Positions 43,271 to 51,316 of a DNA stretch of 64,000 bases are shown piece by piece. The number at the start of each line of letters is the position of its first letter. Within the stretch, counting starts at the first letter, position 1. A program made the translations under genes and the position numbers. This stretch comes from JADLCX01 sp964630785 (GTDB taxonomy: Bacteria; Planctomycetota; Phycisphaerae; Phycisphaerales; UBA1924): assembly GCA_964630785.1 (NCBI GenBank), contig CAZVZG010000019.1:22643-86642 (forward strand), in the 5' to 3' direction. The notes beneath the pieces were generated by a model. It saw only the letters and a program-made list of their open reading frames with translations, did not search any database and was not told the origin of the DNA.

Positions 43271-44259
43271 GGCTGGCGCTTCGCTCTCCAAATAGCAAAT
43301 CCACCGATGACAACGACAATGACCCCGGCGCCGAGCAGCGGGAGTTGGTATCGGGAGAGCGGGTTATACGCATCACCCGGACCGGCCCCACCAACTCCCC
43401 CGCCGACAATCCCGTCACTCCGGTCTTGCATATCTTGTCCCGCGGCCGAGACACGCCCGGCAACGGTCACCACGCTCTGAGCGGCCAACGACGCGACGCG
43501 GTCCATCGCAAACGCGCTTGGATCGCCGATTTCGGAATACTTGTACGATGCCAAGCGGAAAGGATACCCCGGAGGCATTTCCACAAGTTGAAAGCCGGGT
43601 AGCCCTGCGTCCTTATAATGGAACCGACGAGCGTCGTCCCGCAGTTCCATTTCGTCGTTGTAGGCGATGGCGCTGATGACACCCGAGGCATCGACATCGA
43701 CCCACCAGTTGCGCGGCCCGGCCCGATCAGGGCTGGGCACGCGCCCGTCGCGCAGGCCGCCCGGATAGACCGTGACTATCCGGTAGCCGCCGTCGGGCAG
43801 GGGGCGGACTTCTTGGATTGTCTGCGGGCGGGCGACCAGGTCGCGCGCCAACGCGGTAGGCAGAAAGGTGTCCAACGGGTGGTCGGCGCCGGGCATGGAC
43901 TGATCTTCCGGCTTCAGCGTGTACCGTCCCGGCGGGCCGGCGAAGCCGTTGCCCGCGGCGTCTCGCCCCTGTGCGATGGCGCCCGTGATGAAGTACCACG
44001 CGCCGGAGGGCACGTCGAAGCCGATCAGCACCTCGCCGAATCCTTCTGTGGCGGTGTACACAGCTTCCACCGCGCCGTTATGGGGGAGCGAAGCCGCCAA
44101 CGATGCGATCGCTCGCTCCTTGCTGACGCTGTATTCGTCTCTCCTCGCCGATTGCCCAAACGCGAATGGTACGATCAGAGTCACGGCGACTGGAAACAAC
44201 AGCGTGATCACGACGCTCACACCTTCAATTTGGTTGATACATCTCACTGCCCGACGCAT
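43267..44259 (-). CDS. Bitopic membrane protein of unknown function in the pseudopilin/MauE module
   Basis: A 330-residue protein with an N-terminal signal-anchor (about residues 12-35), an extracytoplasmic region of about 250 residues, and a C-terminal helix (about 302-323) with a positive tail. The middle contains PSGAWYFITGAIAQGRD, RPLPDGGYRIVTVYPGGL, NWWVDVDASGVISAIAYNDE and EMPPGYPFRLASYKYSE, which read as beta strands. I do not recognise the family. ATG at 44259 is supported by a perfect AAAGGAG six bases upstream. It overlaps the upstream gene by 16 bp and the MauE-like gene by 4 bp, so the genes are translated as a unit. Confidence 0.68.
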   Translation of the reverse strand: MRRAVRCINQIEGVSVVITLLFPVAVTLIVPFAFGQSARRDEYSVSKERAIASLAASLPHNGAVEAVYTATEGFGEVLIGFDVPSGAWYFITGAIAQGRDAAGNGFAGPPGRYTLKPEDQSMPGADHPLDTFLPTALARDLVARPQTIQEVRPLPDGGYRIVTVYPGGLRDGRVPSPDRAGPRNWWVDVDASGVISAIAYNDEMELRDDARRFHYKDAGLPGFQLVEMPPGYPFRLASYKYSEIGDPSAFAMDRVASLAAQSVVTVAGRVSAAGQDMQDRSDGIVGGGVGGAGPGDAYNPLSRYQLPLLGAGVIVVVIGGFAIWRAKRQP

Positions 44260-44690
44260 GAGTCTCCTTTGCAGTCTTCGGTGGTTCCATATGGAGGGCC
44301 GGTAGTCGGCACAGGGCTCTGGACCCAACAACAACTCGGGGGGTTCTTCCCGTCATCGCCCGGAAGGCGGAACCACCCGGCACCGGCCGGTGGAACGGTA
44401 CAGGATCCTGTAAACCAGCTCGCACTGGCCGGCTGCGCGTAAGTCGTACAAACCTGGTTCCGCGTGGAGGAACTCCACTTCCCGACCTTGCCCGTCGGGG
44501 CATCGGGCGCGCCCGAGTCGCACACGCTCATCGACGGCGGGGAACAGATCACAAGACCGCCCGGATTCCACTTGTACGTGTTATTGCAGCACACGAGACC
44601 GATTGTCGCGACCGCCTGGTATCCCAGCAGCAAGATCGCGATGACCGCGCTTGCGGCACTCCAAACCCGAACAACACGGTCCTGAAACAT
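44244..44690 (-). CDS. Small Cys-rich membrane-anchored protein
   Basis: A 148-residue protein with one N-terminal helix (about 8-30) and an extracytoplasmic part carrying many Cys residues: a CC pair right after the helix, several single Cys, a second CC pair in PPSCCWVQ and a last Cys pair near the C-terminus. It also contains many Pro, Ser and Trp residues. Such a Cys pattern suggests a disulfide-stapled exported domain. I do not recognise the family. ATG at 44690 has a GGAA site at AAAGGAACAGCG; an earlier ATG lacks one. It follows the pseudopilin gene by 24 bp. The MauE-like protein two genes downstream could supply the disulfides. Confidence 0.62.
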   Translation of the reverse strand: MFQDRVVRVWSAASAVIAILLLGYQAVATIGLVCCNNTYKWNPGGLVICSPPSMSVCDSGAPDAPTGKVGKWSSSTRNQVCTTYAQPASASWFTGSCTVPPAGAGWFRLPGDDGKNPPSCCWVQSPVPTTGPPYGTTEDCKGDSCVGQ

Positions 44691-44714
44691 CGCTGTTCCT
44701 TTCATATCATGGGA

Positions 44715-45377
44715 TCAACGATCCCGGGCGAGGCACCCTCCCCATGTCGAAAACACAGGAATGCCCATGCCATCAACCACCACCGGCGGATCGCCGCCGA
44801 TGAACATCCGACGACTCCCCACGAACATCGATCCGTCCGACATGGCCACCGGAACTGTGACTTGCGGGCCCGCACAACAAAAGGCGATCGCGCCGGGGTC
44901 GGTCGGATCACGCCACATCTCCAAGACCAGCCCTTTGAGACTGGGATACGTCACTTCGTGTTGGTAGACGCAACGACTGGGCGTGTCTTCCACCGGATGC
45001 GTGAATCCTTTGCGCATGTACGCTGGATCGCAAGTCATGGCCATCGAGATGAAGACCCGAACCCCTCCGTACTTCCGGAAACCCTCTGGGTCCACTCGCG
45101 CCGCCGAGTCGATGTGTCCAGAACTCTCCAAGATGGTGTACCAGAACCGCGCGGCGAGCCCTGGCGTATTCCCAGCCAAGGGATACGCATCCCTCGAATC
45201 GTCGGCGTACATCGCGATGATCGCCGCGTCTTGACGCACCACGGCGCTGATGCGCTCCAGCTTGGCCGCCGCCATCGCGCTGCCGAGGCTCGGCAATACG
45301 AGCGATACAAGCACGGCGATCACGCCGATCACCACCATCAACTCCACGAGTGTGAATGCACGATTTCGCGCCGACAT
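44715..45377 (-). CDS. Pseudopilin-like protein with FTLVE prepilin signal
   Basis: A 220-residue protein beginning MSARNRAFTLVELMVVIGVI: a short basic leader, the prepilin cut site before Phe8, Glu at position +5 and a hydrophobic helix. The residue before the cut is Ala rather than the usual Gly. The rest is a globular domain with about five Cys (CDPAYM, RCVYQ, FCCAGP, GGCLAR) and a late SDGSMFVG strand like the end motif of planctomycete DUF1559 pseudopilins. No type II secretion or prepilin peptidase gene is in the window. It is the first gene of the four-gene module. Confidence 0.75.
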   Translation of the reverse strand: MSARNRAFTLVELMVVIGVIAVLVSLVLPSLGSAMAAAKLERISAVVRQDAAIIAMYADDSRDAYPLAGNTPGLAARFWYTILESSGHIDSAARVDPEGFRKYGGVRVFISMAMTCDPAYMRKGFTHPVEDTPSRCVYQHEVTYPSLKGLVLEMWRDPTDPGAIAFCCAGPQVTVPVAMSDGSMFVGSRRMFIGGDPPVVVDGMGIPVFSTWGGCLARDR

Positions 45378-45537
45378 GGGTCGACCTCGCTTGAGCCCTA
45401 GGCCGAGGGCACCTCAATCGAACAACCGCAACTTACCTCGCCGTCCTCGCGGCGTCAAGGCACTGAGTGGCATGTCAACGTTTTTGGCACAATTTTTCAG
45501 CTAGTTTTGATTAAACCTTGCTCGCCATGCAGTGCCA

Positions 45538-45551
45538 CCCCCCCCCCCCCC
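45538..45551 (+). repeat. Run of 14 cytosines
   Basis: A homopolymer of 14 C bases in a 214-bp intergenic region, just upstream of a broken channel gene. Such tracts slip easily during replication and are often miscalled in sequencing. Confidence 0.85.
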
Positions 45552-45591
45552 AGTATTGGGCAACTTGTATCGAGATTCCGACACGTTGTTC

Positions 45592-45872
45592 ATGGCCCTC
45601 CGCAAGACGATTCCGCTCATGGCCGCGATCGCCTATTTCATTCTCCAGCGCAGCACGGACCCGATTCGACACTCGCCCGTGCCGTCGGTGCCGACTTGAA
45701 GGGGAAGCTTTCGGTGGTGCTCTACGCCGCGGCGATCGCCGGCGCGTTCGTGAACCCGTGGACGGCCGCGGCCATCTACGTGCTCGTCGCCTTGATCTGG
45801 CTGGTCCCCGATCGCCGCATCGAGCGCATTCTGGAAGCGAAGCACCCTGGGGGCGATGATTCGCAGGCGTAG
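45592..45872 (+). pseudogene. Remnant of a TMEM175-family (DUF1211) channel
   Basis: Two frames each hold a recognisable part of the C-terminal half of a bacterial TMEM175 potassium channel. The first (from 45592) reads LRKTIPLMAAIAYFILQR. After a shift of one base near 45660-45675 the other frame continues with STLARAVGADLKGKLSV and the closing PWTAAAIYVLVALIWLVPDRRIE of the family. The N-terminal half, including the first repeat, is missing. It lies right after a run of 14 C. Either it is a true pseudogene or the region contains sequence errors. An intact 121-codon frame (45507-45872) covers the second part but is unlikely to be a real protein. Confidence 0.6.
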
Positions 45873-45899
45873 GAATGGGGCGGGGCCCGATCGGTCAGC

Positions 45900-46826
45900 C
45901 TACGGCCGCGCAAAGACCAGGAGTGAATCGCCCCGGCGCAGCGTCAGCGTCCGGGCGCTGAGCGTGACCAGGTCGAAGGTCTCCACGCTCGCCCCGTTGG
46001 CCGCGCTGGCGTTCCCGCTCGCTCCCGCGCCCTCGGGTGTGAAGATTGCCGTGCGTCCTTCACGCTTCCACCTGCCCGACACCAGCGGCTTGCCCTGCTC
46101 GGCCTGGAGGTAACGGCCGTCCCCCATCAGCACCAGCACACGCCCGCCCTTCTCCCCCGCCCCGGCCTGTCCCGGCGATGCGCCCGGAGCCGACGACGGG
46201 TAGGCCTGGACCCACGTTCCTTCAAGCAACTCCCGCCGCATCGACGCGGTCGCGTCTGGAGCCGCCGTCCCTTTCTCTCCGCCGGCGCCGTCGGCCTTCG
46301 TCGCCGCGCCCTGATCGGCGGCTTCACCGGCGCCGGCCGCAGGGGCCTGCTCGTTGTCGAGCAAGTCCCCGCTACTGCCCATTCCCAGGAACGACATCGC
46401 CCCGCCGAGCGAGCCCAGCGACTTGCCGAGCGGCCCCAGGGCCGCGTTCACGTCCTTGAGCTCCTCGTGCACATTGTTGATGACCTTCATCTGTTCGAGG
46501 TGGTCGTCCAGGCTCGCCATCTTGGGCTGGGTCTGCCCGAGCGTCGCGCCGACGGCGACCAGGTGCTCGTCGGTCTGCTTGAGCAACGCGTGCAGGTCCG
46601 TGAGCTGGCCGCCGACCTGCGCCAGCTGCACCTGCACCTGCGCGAGCTGGGCGTTGGTCTGGGCGATGTCCTGGTTCACCGATTCCATCCCGTGAACCGC
46701 GTGCACCAGCGTGGGGTTGGCGTCGCACAGCTGCCGGTTGGCCTCCCGCACGCCGTCGCGGATCTCCCACGCGACGCACCCGGGCAGGAACACGACGCAC
46801 AGCGACAGCAGAGCGACCGTCTTCAT
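45900..46826 (-). CDS. Lipoprotein with coiled coil
   Basis: A 308-residue protein with a lipoprotein signal ending in VFLPGC (Cys17). The mature part begins with a long coiled coil (about 40-125) of hydrophobic/Gln heptads (AQTNAQLAQVQVQLAQVGGQL...), then an Ala/Gly-rich linker and a small C-terminal domain of about 110 residues beginning LLEGTWVQAYPS with strands like GGRVLVLMGDGRYL and SGRWKREGRTAIF. The last domain has the pattern of small beta-barrel domains that compare a value against a threshold. Family not recognised. It lies convergent to the channel remnant and divergent from a DinB gene. Confidence 0.72.
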   Translation of the reverse strand: MKTVALLSLCVVFLPGCVAWEIRDGVREANRQLCDANPTLVHAVHGMESVNQDIAQTNAQLAQVQVQLAQVGGQLTDLHALLKQTDEHLVAVGATLGQTQPKMASLDDHLEQMKVINNVHEELKDVNAALGPLGKSLGSLGGAMSFLGMGSSGDLLDNEQAPAAGAGEAADQGAATKADGAGGEKGTAAPDATASMRRELLEGTWVQAYPSSAPGASPGQAGAGEKGGRVLVLMGDGRYLQAEQGKPLVSGRWKREGRTAIFTPEGAGASGNASAANGASVETFDLVTLSARTLTLRRGDSLLVFARP

Positions 46827-46934
46827 GCGTTCATCCTACCACGGACGCGAAGGCGCGGGACGCCGCCGGGCCCCGCGGCCCGGCGACCGGCCCGGCCGCG
46901 CCCGTGATCGCCCGGGTCCGGCTACTCTGCCGCC

Positions 46935-47459
46935 GTGAGCAACGCCCCGCCCGCACCGATCCACCCCCTCGCGTCCGCGATCCTCGTGAGTTGGAACCGC
47001 AACGGCGCGTACGCCCTGCGGCTGGTCGGCGATCTCTCGCCCGCGCAGTGGACGGCCCAGCCCGTGCCCGGGCGGACGCTCAACCACCCCGCGTGGGTCT
47101 TGGCGCACCTCAATCTTTACGCCGGCGTTGCGGCCGCTCTGGCCGCGGGCGAGCCGTTCGACGACCCGGCGAGCCACCGATATGGAGCCAAGTCCGAGGT
47201 TTCGGCAGACCCTCACGCCTATCCCGAACCGCGCGCGCTGGCGGACGAGTTCGATCGCCTGCACGCGCGGGCCGCGGCCGCACTGGCGGGCGCGGGCGAA
47301 GCGCTGCTCATGTCCCCCACGCCGCTGGAACGCTGGCGGAACCTGCACCCGCGCACCGGCGACATGCTCGTCACGCTCATGGTCAAGCACGAGTCCGGCC
47401 ACCTCGGCCAGCTCTCGGCCTGGCGGCGGGCGATGGGGCTGGGGCGCGTGCCGATGTGA
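46935..47459 (+). CDS. DinB-family protein
   Basis: A 174-residue four-helix protein of the DinB/YfiT superfamily. GRTLNHPAWVLAHLNLY supplies the first metal-binding His and the end KHESGHLGQLSAWRRAMGL supplies the other two. These proteins are metal-dependent thiol or alkyl transferases, but the members in each genome have varied roles. It starts at GTG 46935 and precedes an NAD-dependent epimerase-like gene by 39 bp on the same strand. Confidence 0.78.
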   Translation: MSNAPPAPIHPLASAILVSWNRNGAYALRLVGDLSPAQWTAQPVPGRTLNHPAWVLAHLNLYAGVAAALAAGEPFDDPASHRYGAKSEVSADPHAYPEPRALADEFDRLHARAAAALAGAGEALLMSPTPLERWRNLHPRTGDMLVTLMVKHESGHLGQLSAWRRAMGLGRVPM

Positions 47460-47498
47460 CGGAAACGGTCGCCGCCGCGCGATCCCCGGAGTCCAACC

Positions 47499-48488
47499 AT
47501 GCGCATCGTCATCCCGGGAGGGGCGGGACAGGTCGGGACCATCCTCGCCCGCCACTTTGTCGCCGGCGGCGACGACGTGGTGGTCCTCAGCCGCACGCCG
47601 CGACCGGCCCCGTGGCGGACATTGCCATGGGACGGGCGTACGCCCGAAGAGCACTGGGCCCGAGAGATCGACGGCGCGGCGGTGGTCATCAACCTCGCCG
47701 GGCGCAGCGTCAACTGCCGCTACAACGCGGCCAACCGGCGCGACATCATGGACTCGAGGGTGCGGTCCACGCGGGCCGTGGGCCTCGCGATCGCCGGCGC
47801 GGCCGACCCGCCGCCGGTGTGGCTCCAGGCCAGCACCGCGACGATCTACGCGCACACCTTTGGTCAGCCCAACGATGAAGCCAACGGCGTCATCGGCGGG
47901 CGCGAGCCCGACGCGCCGCCGTCGTGGCGGATCAGCATCGACGTCGCCGAGGCCTGGGAGCGGGAATGCCTCGCGGCCGACACGCCCCGCACCCGCCGGG
48001 TGCTCATGCGCTTGGCGATGGTGATGAGCCCGGACCGGGGCGGCATCTTCGACACCATCATGGGGCTGGTGCGCAAGGGGCTCGGCGGGCGCAACGGCCA
48101 CGGCCGGCAGTTCGTGTCGTGGGTTCACGAACGCGACTTCGTGCGTGCGGTTGGCTGGCTCATCGAGCACGCCGAACTCGAAGGGCCGGTCAACATCGCT
48201 TCACCCAACCCGCTCCCCAACGCGGAGTTCATGCGTGAGCTGCGGCTTGCAGCGGGCGTTCCGATCGGGCTCCCCGCGACTCGCTGGATGCTCGCGGCCG
48301 GCGCGGTCCTGCTGCGGACCGAGACCGAGCTGCTCCTCAAGAGCAGGCGGGTCGTGCCGGGTCGTTTGCTGAAGTCGGGGTTCGGGTTCGATTTTCCACA
48401 GTGGCGCCCGGCCGCGGACGAGCTGATTCGCCGGTGGCGGTTGAAACGGGCGGGGAAGCCGACCTCGGAGGAGGCCGCAGATGCCTGA
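47499..48488 (+). CDS. NAD-dependent epimerase/dehydratase, TIGR01777-like
   Basis: A 329-residue short-chain dehydrogenase. The Rossmann loop is GGAGQVGTILA at 7-17. The TIGR01777-type motifs are VVINLAGRSV, RSTRAV, and a late FVSWVHERDFVRAV. It ends with a C-terminal helical part. The catalytic Tyr-x-x-x-Lys of typical SDR is not obvious, as in this subfamily. These proteins are annotated as sugar-nucleotide epimerases or cell-division inhibitors, but function is not known. It is followed by an 8-bp-overlapping small monooxygenase-like gene, so the two are coupled. Confidence 0.82.
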   Translation: MRIVIPGGAGQVGTILARHFVAGGDDVVVLSRTPRPAPWRTLPWDGRTPEEHWAREIDGAAVVINLAGRSVNCRYNAANRRDIMDSRVRSTRAVGLAIAGAADPPPVWLQASTATIYAHTFGQPNDEANGVIGGREPDAPPSWRISIDVAEAWERECLAADTPRTRRVLMRLAMVMSPDRGGIFDTIMGLVRKGLGGRNGHGRQFVSWVHERDFVRAVGWLIEHAELEGPVNIASPNPLPNAEFMRELRLAAGVPIGLPATRWMLAAGAVLLRTETELLLKSRRVVPGRLLKSGFGFDFPQWRPAADELIRRWRLKRAGKPTSEEAADA

Positions 48489-48804
48489 GCCCGAACGCAT
48501 CGACCTGCACCTGCGCATCCGGGTTCAGCCCGGCCGTCGAGCCGACTTTCTCGGGTTCCTGCGCGGGGCGATTCCTTATTACGAATCTCCCGGCGGCATC
48601 GCCATCGGCCTGCTGGAAGATCTGACCGACGACCACCGATTCATCGAGGTGGTCCGCTACGACGATCAAGCCGCGTACGAGCGCGACCAGCACCGCGTCG
48701 AAACCGACCCCGAGATGCGGCGGCTCCTCGCGGAGTGGCGCGGCCTGCTCTCGGAGCCTCCCGTGGTCGAGGTCTACCGTTGCGGCACCCCGCCTGCACG
48801 CTGA
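48481..48804 (+). CDS. Small antibiotic-biosynthesis-monooxygenase-like (ABM fold) protein
   Basis: A 107-residue protein of the dimeric alpha+beta barrel type: IDLHLRIRVQPGRRADFLGFL, a second strand pair with IAIGLLEDLTDDHRFIEVVRYDD and a final helix E.D.EMRRLLAEW. The family includes heme-degrading and quinone-modifying monooxygenases and many uncharacterised small proteins. It overlaps the epimerase by 8 bp. No catalytic residue can be named with confidence. Confidence 0.68.
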   Translation: MPEPERIDLHLRIRVQPGRRADFLGFLRGAIPYYESPGGIAIGLLEDLTDDHRFIEVVRYDDQAAYERDQHRVETDPEMRRLLAEWRGLLSEPPVVEVYRCGTPPAR

Positions 48805-48833
48805 TCCAACGCCGCAAATCAGGAACAACCGCA

Positions 48834-50321
48834 ATGGCCGCCAAGTCACCCACGGACCCGAACAAGAAGTACCTCTCGCACACGCTGGCCGAATGGGCCT
48901 GCGGCCTTCGCTACGAGCACCTGAGCGAGAAGGCGGTCCAGACCGCCAAGCTCTTCTGGTACGACTCGATGGGCTGCGCCCTGGGCGGCAGCCGGCAGGA
49001 GGACGCCCACATCCTGCTCGCCCACTACCGCGAGATGGCCGGCCTCCCCCCCCATCCGACATCCGACATCCCCCATCCGACATCGACCGGGCCGTGTACG
49101 TGCTTCGTGTCGGGCTTCAAGACCAACCCCGTGGACGCGGCGTTCATCAACAACCACATGGTGCGGGCCATGGACTACAACGACATCTACTGGAAGTCGG
49201 ACCCGTGCCACCCCAGCGACATCATCGCGGGGCCGCTGGCGCTGTGCGAGCTCGGGGGTCTGGGCGGGAAGGACTTGATCCTCGCGACGATCATTGCCTA
49301 CGAGGTCGAGATGCGCCTGTGCGAGTTCGGCGTGCCCGGCGTCCGCGAGTACGGCTGGCACCACGCGACGCTGACCGCCTTCGCCGCCCCGATCGCGGCG
49401 GGGCGCGTGCTCAACCTCAGCGTCGAGCAGATGGTGCAGGCCATCGGCATCTGCGCGAGCCGGACGTTCACGCCGGGGGCGGTCACGGCGGGCAAGCTGA
49501 CGAACATGAAGAATACGGTGGACCCCTGGGCCACGCGGATGGGCGTCGAGAGCGCGCTGCTGGCCCGGCGGGGCTTCTCCGGGCCCGAGCACATCATCGA
49601 CGGCAAGGAGGGGCTCTACGCGGTCTTCTCGCACGTCCACCCGCCCGCGTCAAAGGGCGAGGCCGCGCGGTTCAACAGCGAGCTGCTCGTCGGCGGCCTG
49701 CCCAGGGCCGCGTCGGACCACTACAAGATCATCGATTGCGGCATGAAGTCGTTTCCGATCGAGGCGCTCAGCCACGCGCCGCTCACGGCGATGATGAAGT
49801 GCGTGAAGGAGAACGGCATCAAGGCGGCGGAGGTCGCGGAGATCAAGGTGGAGGTCATCGCCCGCGCGGCCGACATCCTCGGCGATCCGCACAAGTACCG
49901 CCCGGACAGCAAGGAAACCGCCGACCACTCGCTGCCCTACTGCATGGCCGTGGGGCTGGTGGACGGCATGGTCACACCGCTGCAGTTCAAGGAGGAGCGG
50001 GTGCTGGACAAGTCGCTCATCCCCGTGATGGACAAGGTCAAGGTCGTCGCCAACCAGGAGTTCGAAGCCCTGTTCCCCAAGTTCCAGCCGAGCCAAGTGA
50101 CCATCACCACCACTTCCGGCAAATCATTCTCGAAGCGGGTCGACGTGCCCAAGGGTGATCCGCGCGACCCGATGACCGCCGAGGAGATCGGCGTGAAGTT
50201 TCACGCGCTCGGCGACTCGGTGCTCGGCAAGCCTGCGTGCGACAAGCTGGCCGCGGCGATCCTCTCGATGGAGAAGATCGGCGACGTGCGTGAGTTCACG
50301 AAACTGACCGTAAAGCCGTGA
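48834..50321 (+). CDS. MmgE/PrpD-family dehydratase
   Basis: A 495-residue protein with the MmgE/PrpD scaffold. Conserved blocks are FWYDSMGCALGG, NNHMVRAMDYND, HPSDIIAGPLAL, a region with VTAGKLTNMKNT, and the KSFPIEALSHAP loop. The C-terminal domain includes EIKVEVIARA and TADHSLPYC-type sequence (ETADHSLPYCMAVG). The family includes 2-methylcitrate dehydratase, but substrate is undetermined here. Residues around 75-87 are an in-frame insertion of a heptamer DNA repeat (PHPTSD...). ATG at 48834 starts a conserved protein; no strong Shine-Dalgarno is visible but GGAAC lies 9 bases upstream. Confidence 0.85.
   Translation: MAAKSPTDPNKKYLSHTLAEWACGLRYEHLSEKAVQTAKLFWYDSMGCALGGSRQEDAHILLAHYREMAGLPPHPTSDIPHPTSTGPCTCFVSGFKTNPVDAAFINNHMVRAMDYNDIYWKSDPCHPSDIIAGPLALCELGGLGGKDLILATIIAYEVEMRLCEFGVPGVREYGWHHATLTAFAAPIAAGRVLNLSVEQMVQAIGICASRTFTPGAVTAGKLTNMKNTVDPWATRMGVESALLARRGFSGPEHIIDGKEGLYAVFSHVHPPASKGEAARFNSELLVGGLPRAASDHYKIIDCGMKSFPIEALSHAPLTAMMKCVKENGIKAAEVAEIKVEVIARAADILGDPHKYRPDSKETADHSLPYCMAVGLVDGMVTPLQFKEERVLDKSLIPVMDKVKVVANQEFEALFPKFQPSQVTITTTSGKSFSKRVDVPKGDPRDPMTAEEIGVKFHALGDSVLGKPACDKLAAAILSMEKIGDVREFTKLTVKP
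49053..49087 (+). repeat. Heptamer array (CATCCGA) inside the prpD-like gene
   Basis: Five consecutive 7-base units: CATCCGA, CATCCGA, CATCCCC, CATCCGA, CATCGAC. The 35 bp encode a His/Pro/Thr/Ser linker between conserved blocks of the protein. The same kind of 7-mer array occurs at five intergenic sites in this window. Confidence 0.75.
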
Positions 50322-50324
50322 GCT

Positions 50325-50340
50325 CCGAGCGCAAGCTCGG
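50325..50340. terminator. Small hairpin with GCAA tetraloop at the end of the prpD-like gene
   Basis: CCGAGC-GCAA-GCTCGG forms a 6-bp stem with a GNRA-type loop four bases after the TGA stop at 50319-50321. Flanking GTGAG/CTCAC bases can extend it. No U-run follows on either strand, so it may act as a weak terminator or RNA 3' end. Confidence 0.35.
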
Positions 50341-50407
50341 GTGCACTCACGCTGATCAATCGCAGCCTCCACGCAAGCAAAATCGCTCCGTACCCTCCGA
50401 CCCCGCT

Positions 50408-51109
50408 TCACCGAAATGGGTTCGTGATCGACGCGACCGCGCGCCGGATCCGCACCAGCGGTGTGTTCTCCCGCCACGACCCAACGCAGTGGTGAATCCC
50501 GTACGACACGCCGCGGTCCACGATGGCCCGGTACTGCCGCGCATTCCGCGGCCGAATGGGGCAGAACACCTCGCCCGGGGGAGAATGCACCACCGTCCCC
50601 GCGTCCAGGGCCCGCGCATGCAGCCGCGTGATGAACCCCGGCCCCGTCGTCTCCAGCACGTTCGCGTCCGCCCGCAGCGGAGGGTTGGCCCTAAGCCCGT
50701 CGATTACCATCGACCAGAACGGATGGCCGGGCGCCGAGGCCATCACCGCGTTGGCGATGCGCCCGCGGTCCGAGCCTGTCTTCGGGTCCATCTCCCACGG
50801 GAGCACGATGCCGTGCTCCAGCAGGTCGAACGGCCTGAGCATCTCGTAGTCGGTGTCCAGATAGAGCCCGCCGAGCCGCGCCAGGAGCAGGTAGCGGAAC
50901 ACGTCCGCGCGCATGATGTTCCGCGGCAATGCCAGGTACAGGCCCAGAACATCGGGGAACTCGCGCCGGACGAACTCCGCGTTGTCGTTGTCGGTCCAGA
51001 GGCGGTATTCCCAGCCGGGATGGTGCGATTGCACCGTGCCCACGTACCTGCGCAGGTCGCTGGGCAGGTCCGCGGTCGGGGCTGTTTGATGGATCAGTTT
51101 GGGGATCAT
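50408..51109 (-). CDS. GT32-type glycosyltransferase (sugar-transferase with DxD motif)
   Basis: A 233-residue protein opening with MIPKLIHQT and containing RADVFRYLLLARLGGLYLDTDYEML, which holds the DxD motif (DTD) for nucleotide-sugar/metal binding. This is the classical pattern of the Och1/GT32 family (Gly_transf_sug). The enzyme transfers a hexose to a cell-surface glycan, but donor and acceptor are unknown. No other sugar genes are adjacent, so it may act in envelope polysaccharide. It converges with the prpD-like gene with an 86-bp gap. Confidence 0.83.
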   Translation of the reverse strand: MIPKLIHQTAPTADLPSDLRRYVGTVQSHHPGWEYRLWTDNDNAEFVRREFPDVLGLYLALPRNIMRADVFRYLLLARLGGLYLDTDYEMLRPFDLLEHGIVLPWEMDPKTGSDRGRIANAVMASAPGHPFWSMVIDGLRANPPLRADANVLETTGPGFITRLHARALDAGTVVHSPPGEVFCPIRPRNARQYRAIVDRGVSYGIHHCVGSWRENTPLVRIRRAVASITNPFR

Positions 51110-51316
51110 GGAGGAGGTCAGGCGACTCTAGCGTCCCGATTTCGCCCGCCGCCGTCAACGGGCTTGGCGTCGATCGTTCCCTCCTCGCGCCGATTCGGAT
51201 AAGCCGTCATCGGCGGGTGTCCGCCGATCCATCTGTCCGAGTGTGCGAACAACCGCCGAATCCGCGCCGGCGCCCGCCTCCCACCCGGAGACCCGGCGAT
51301 CGGGTAGGCTGGCCCC

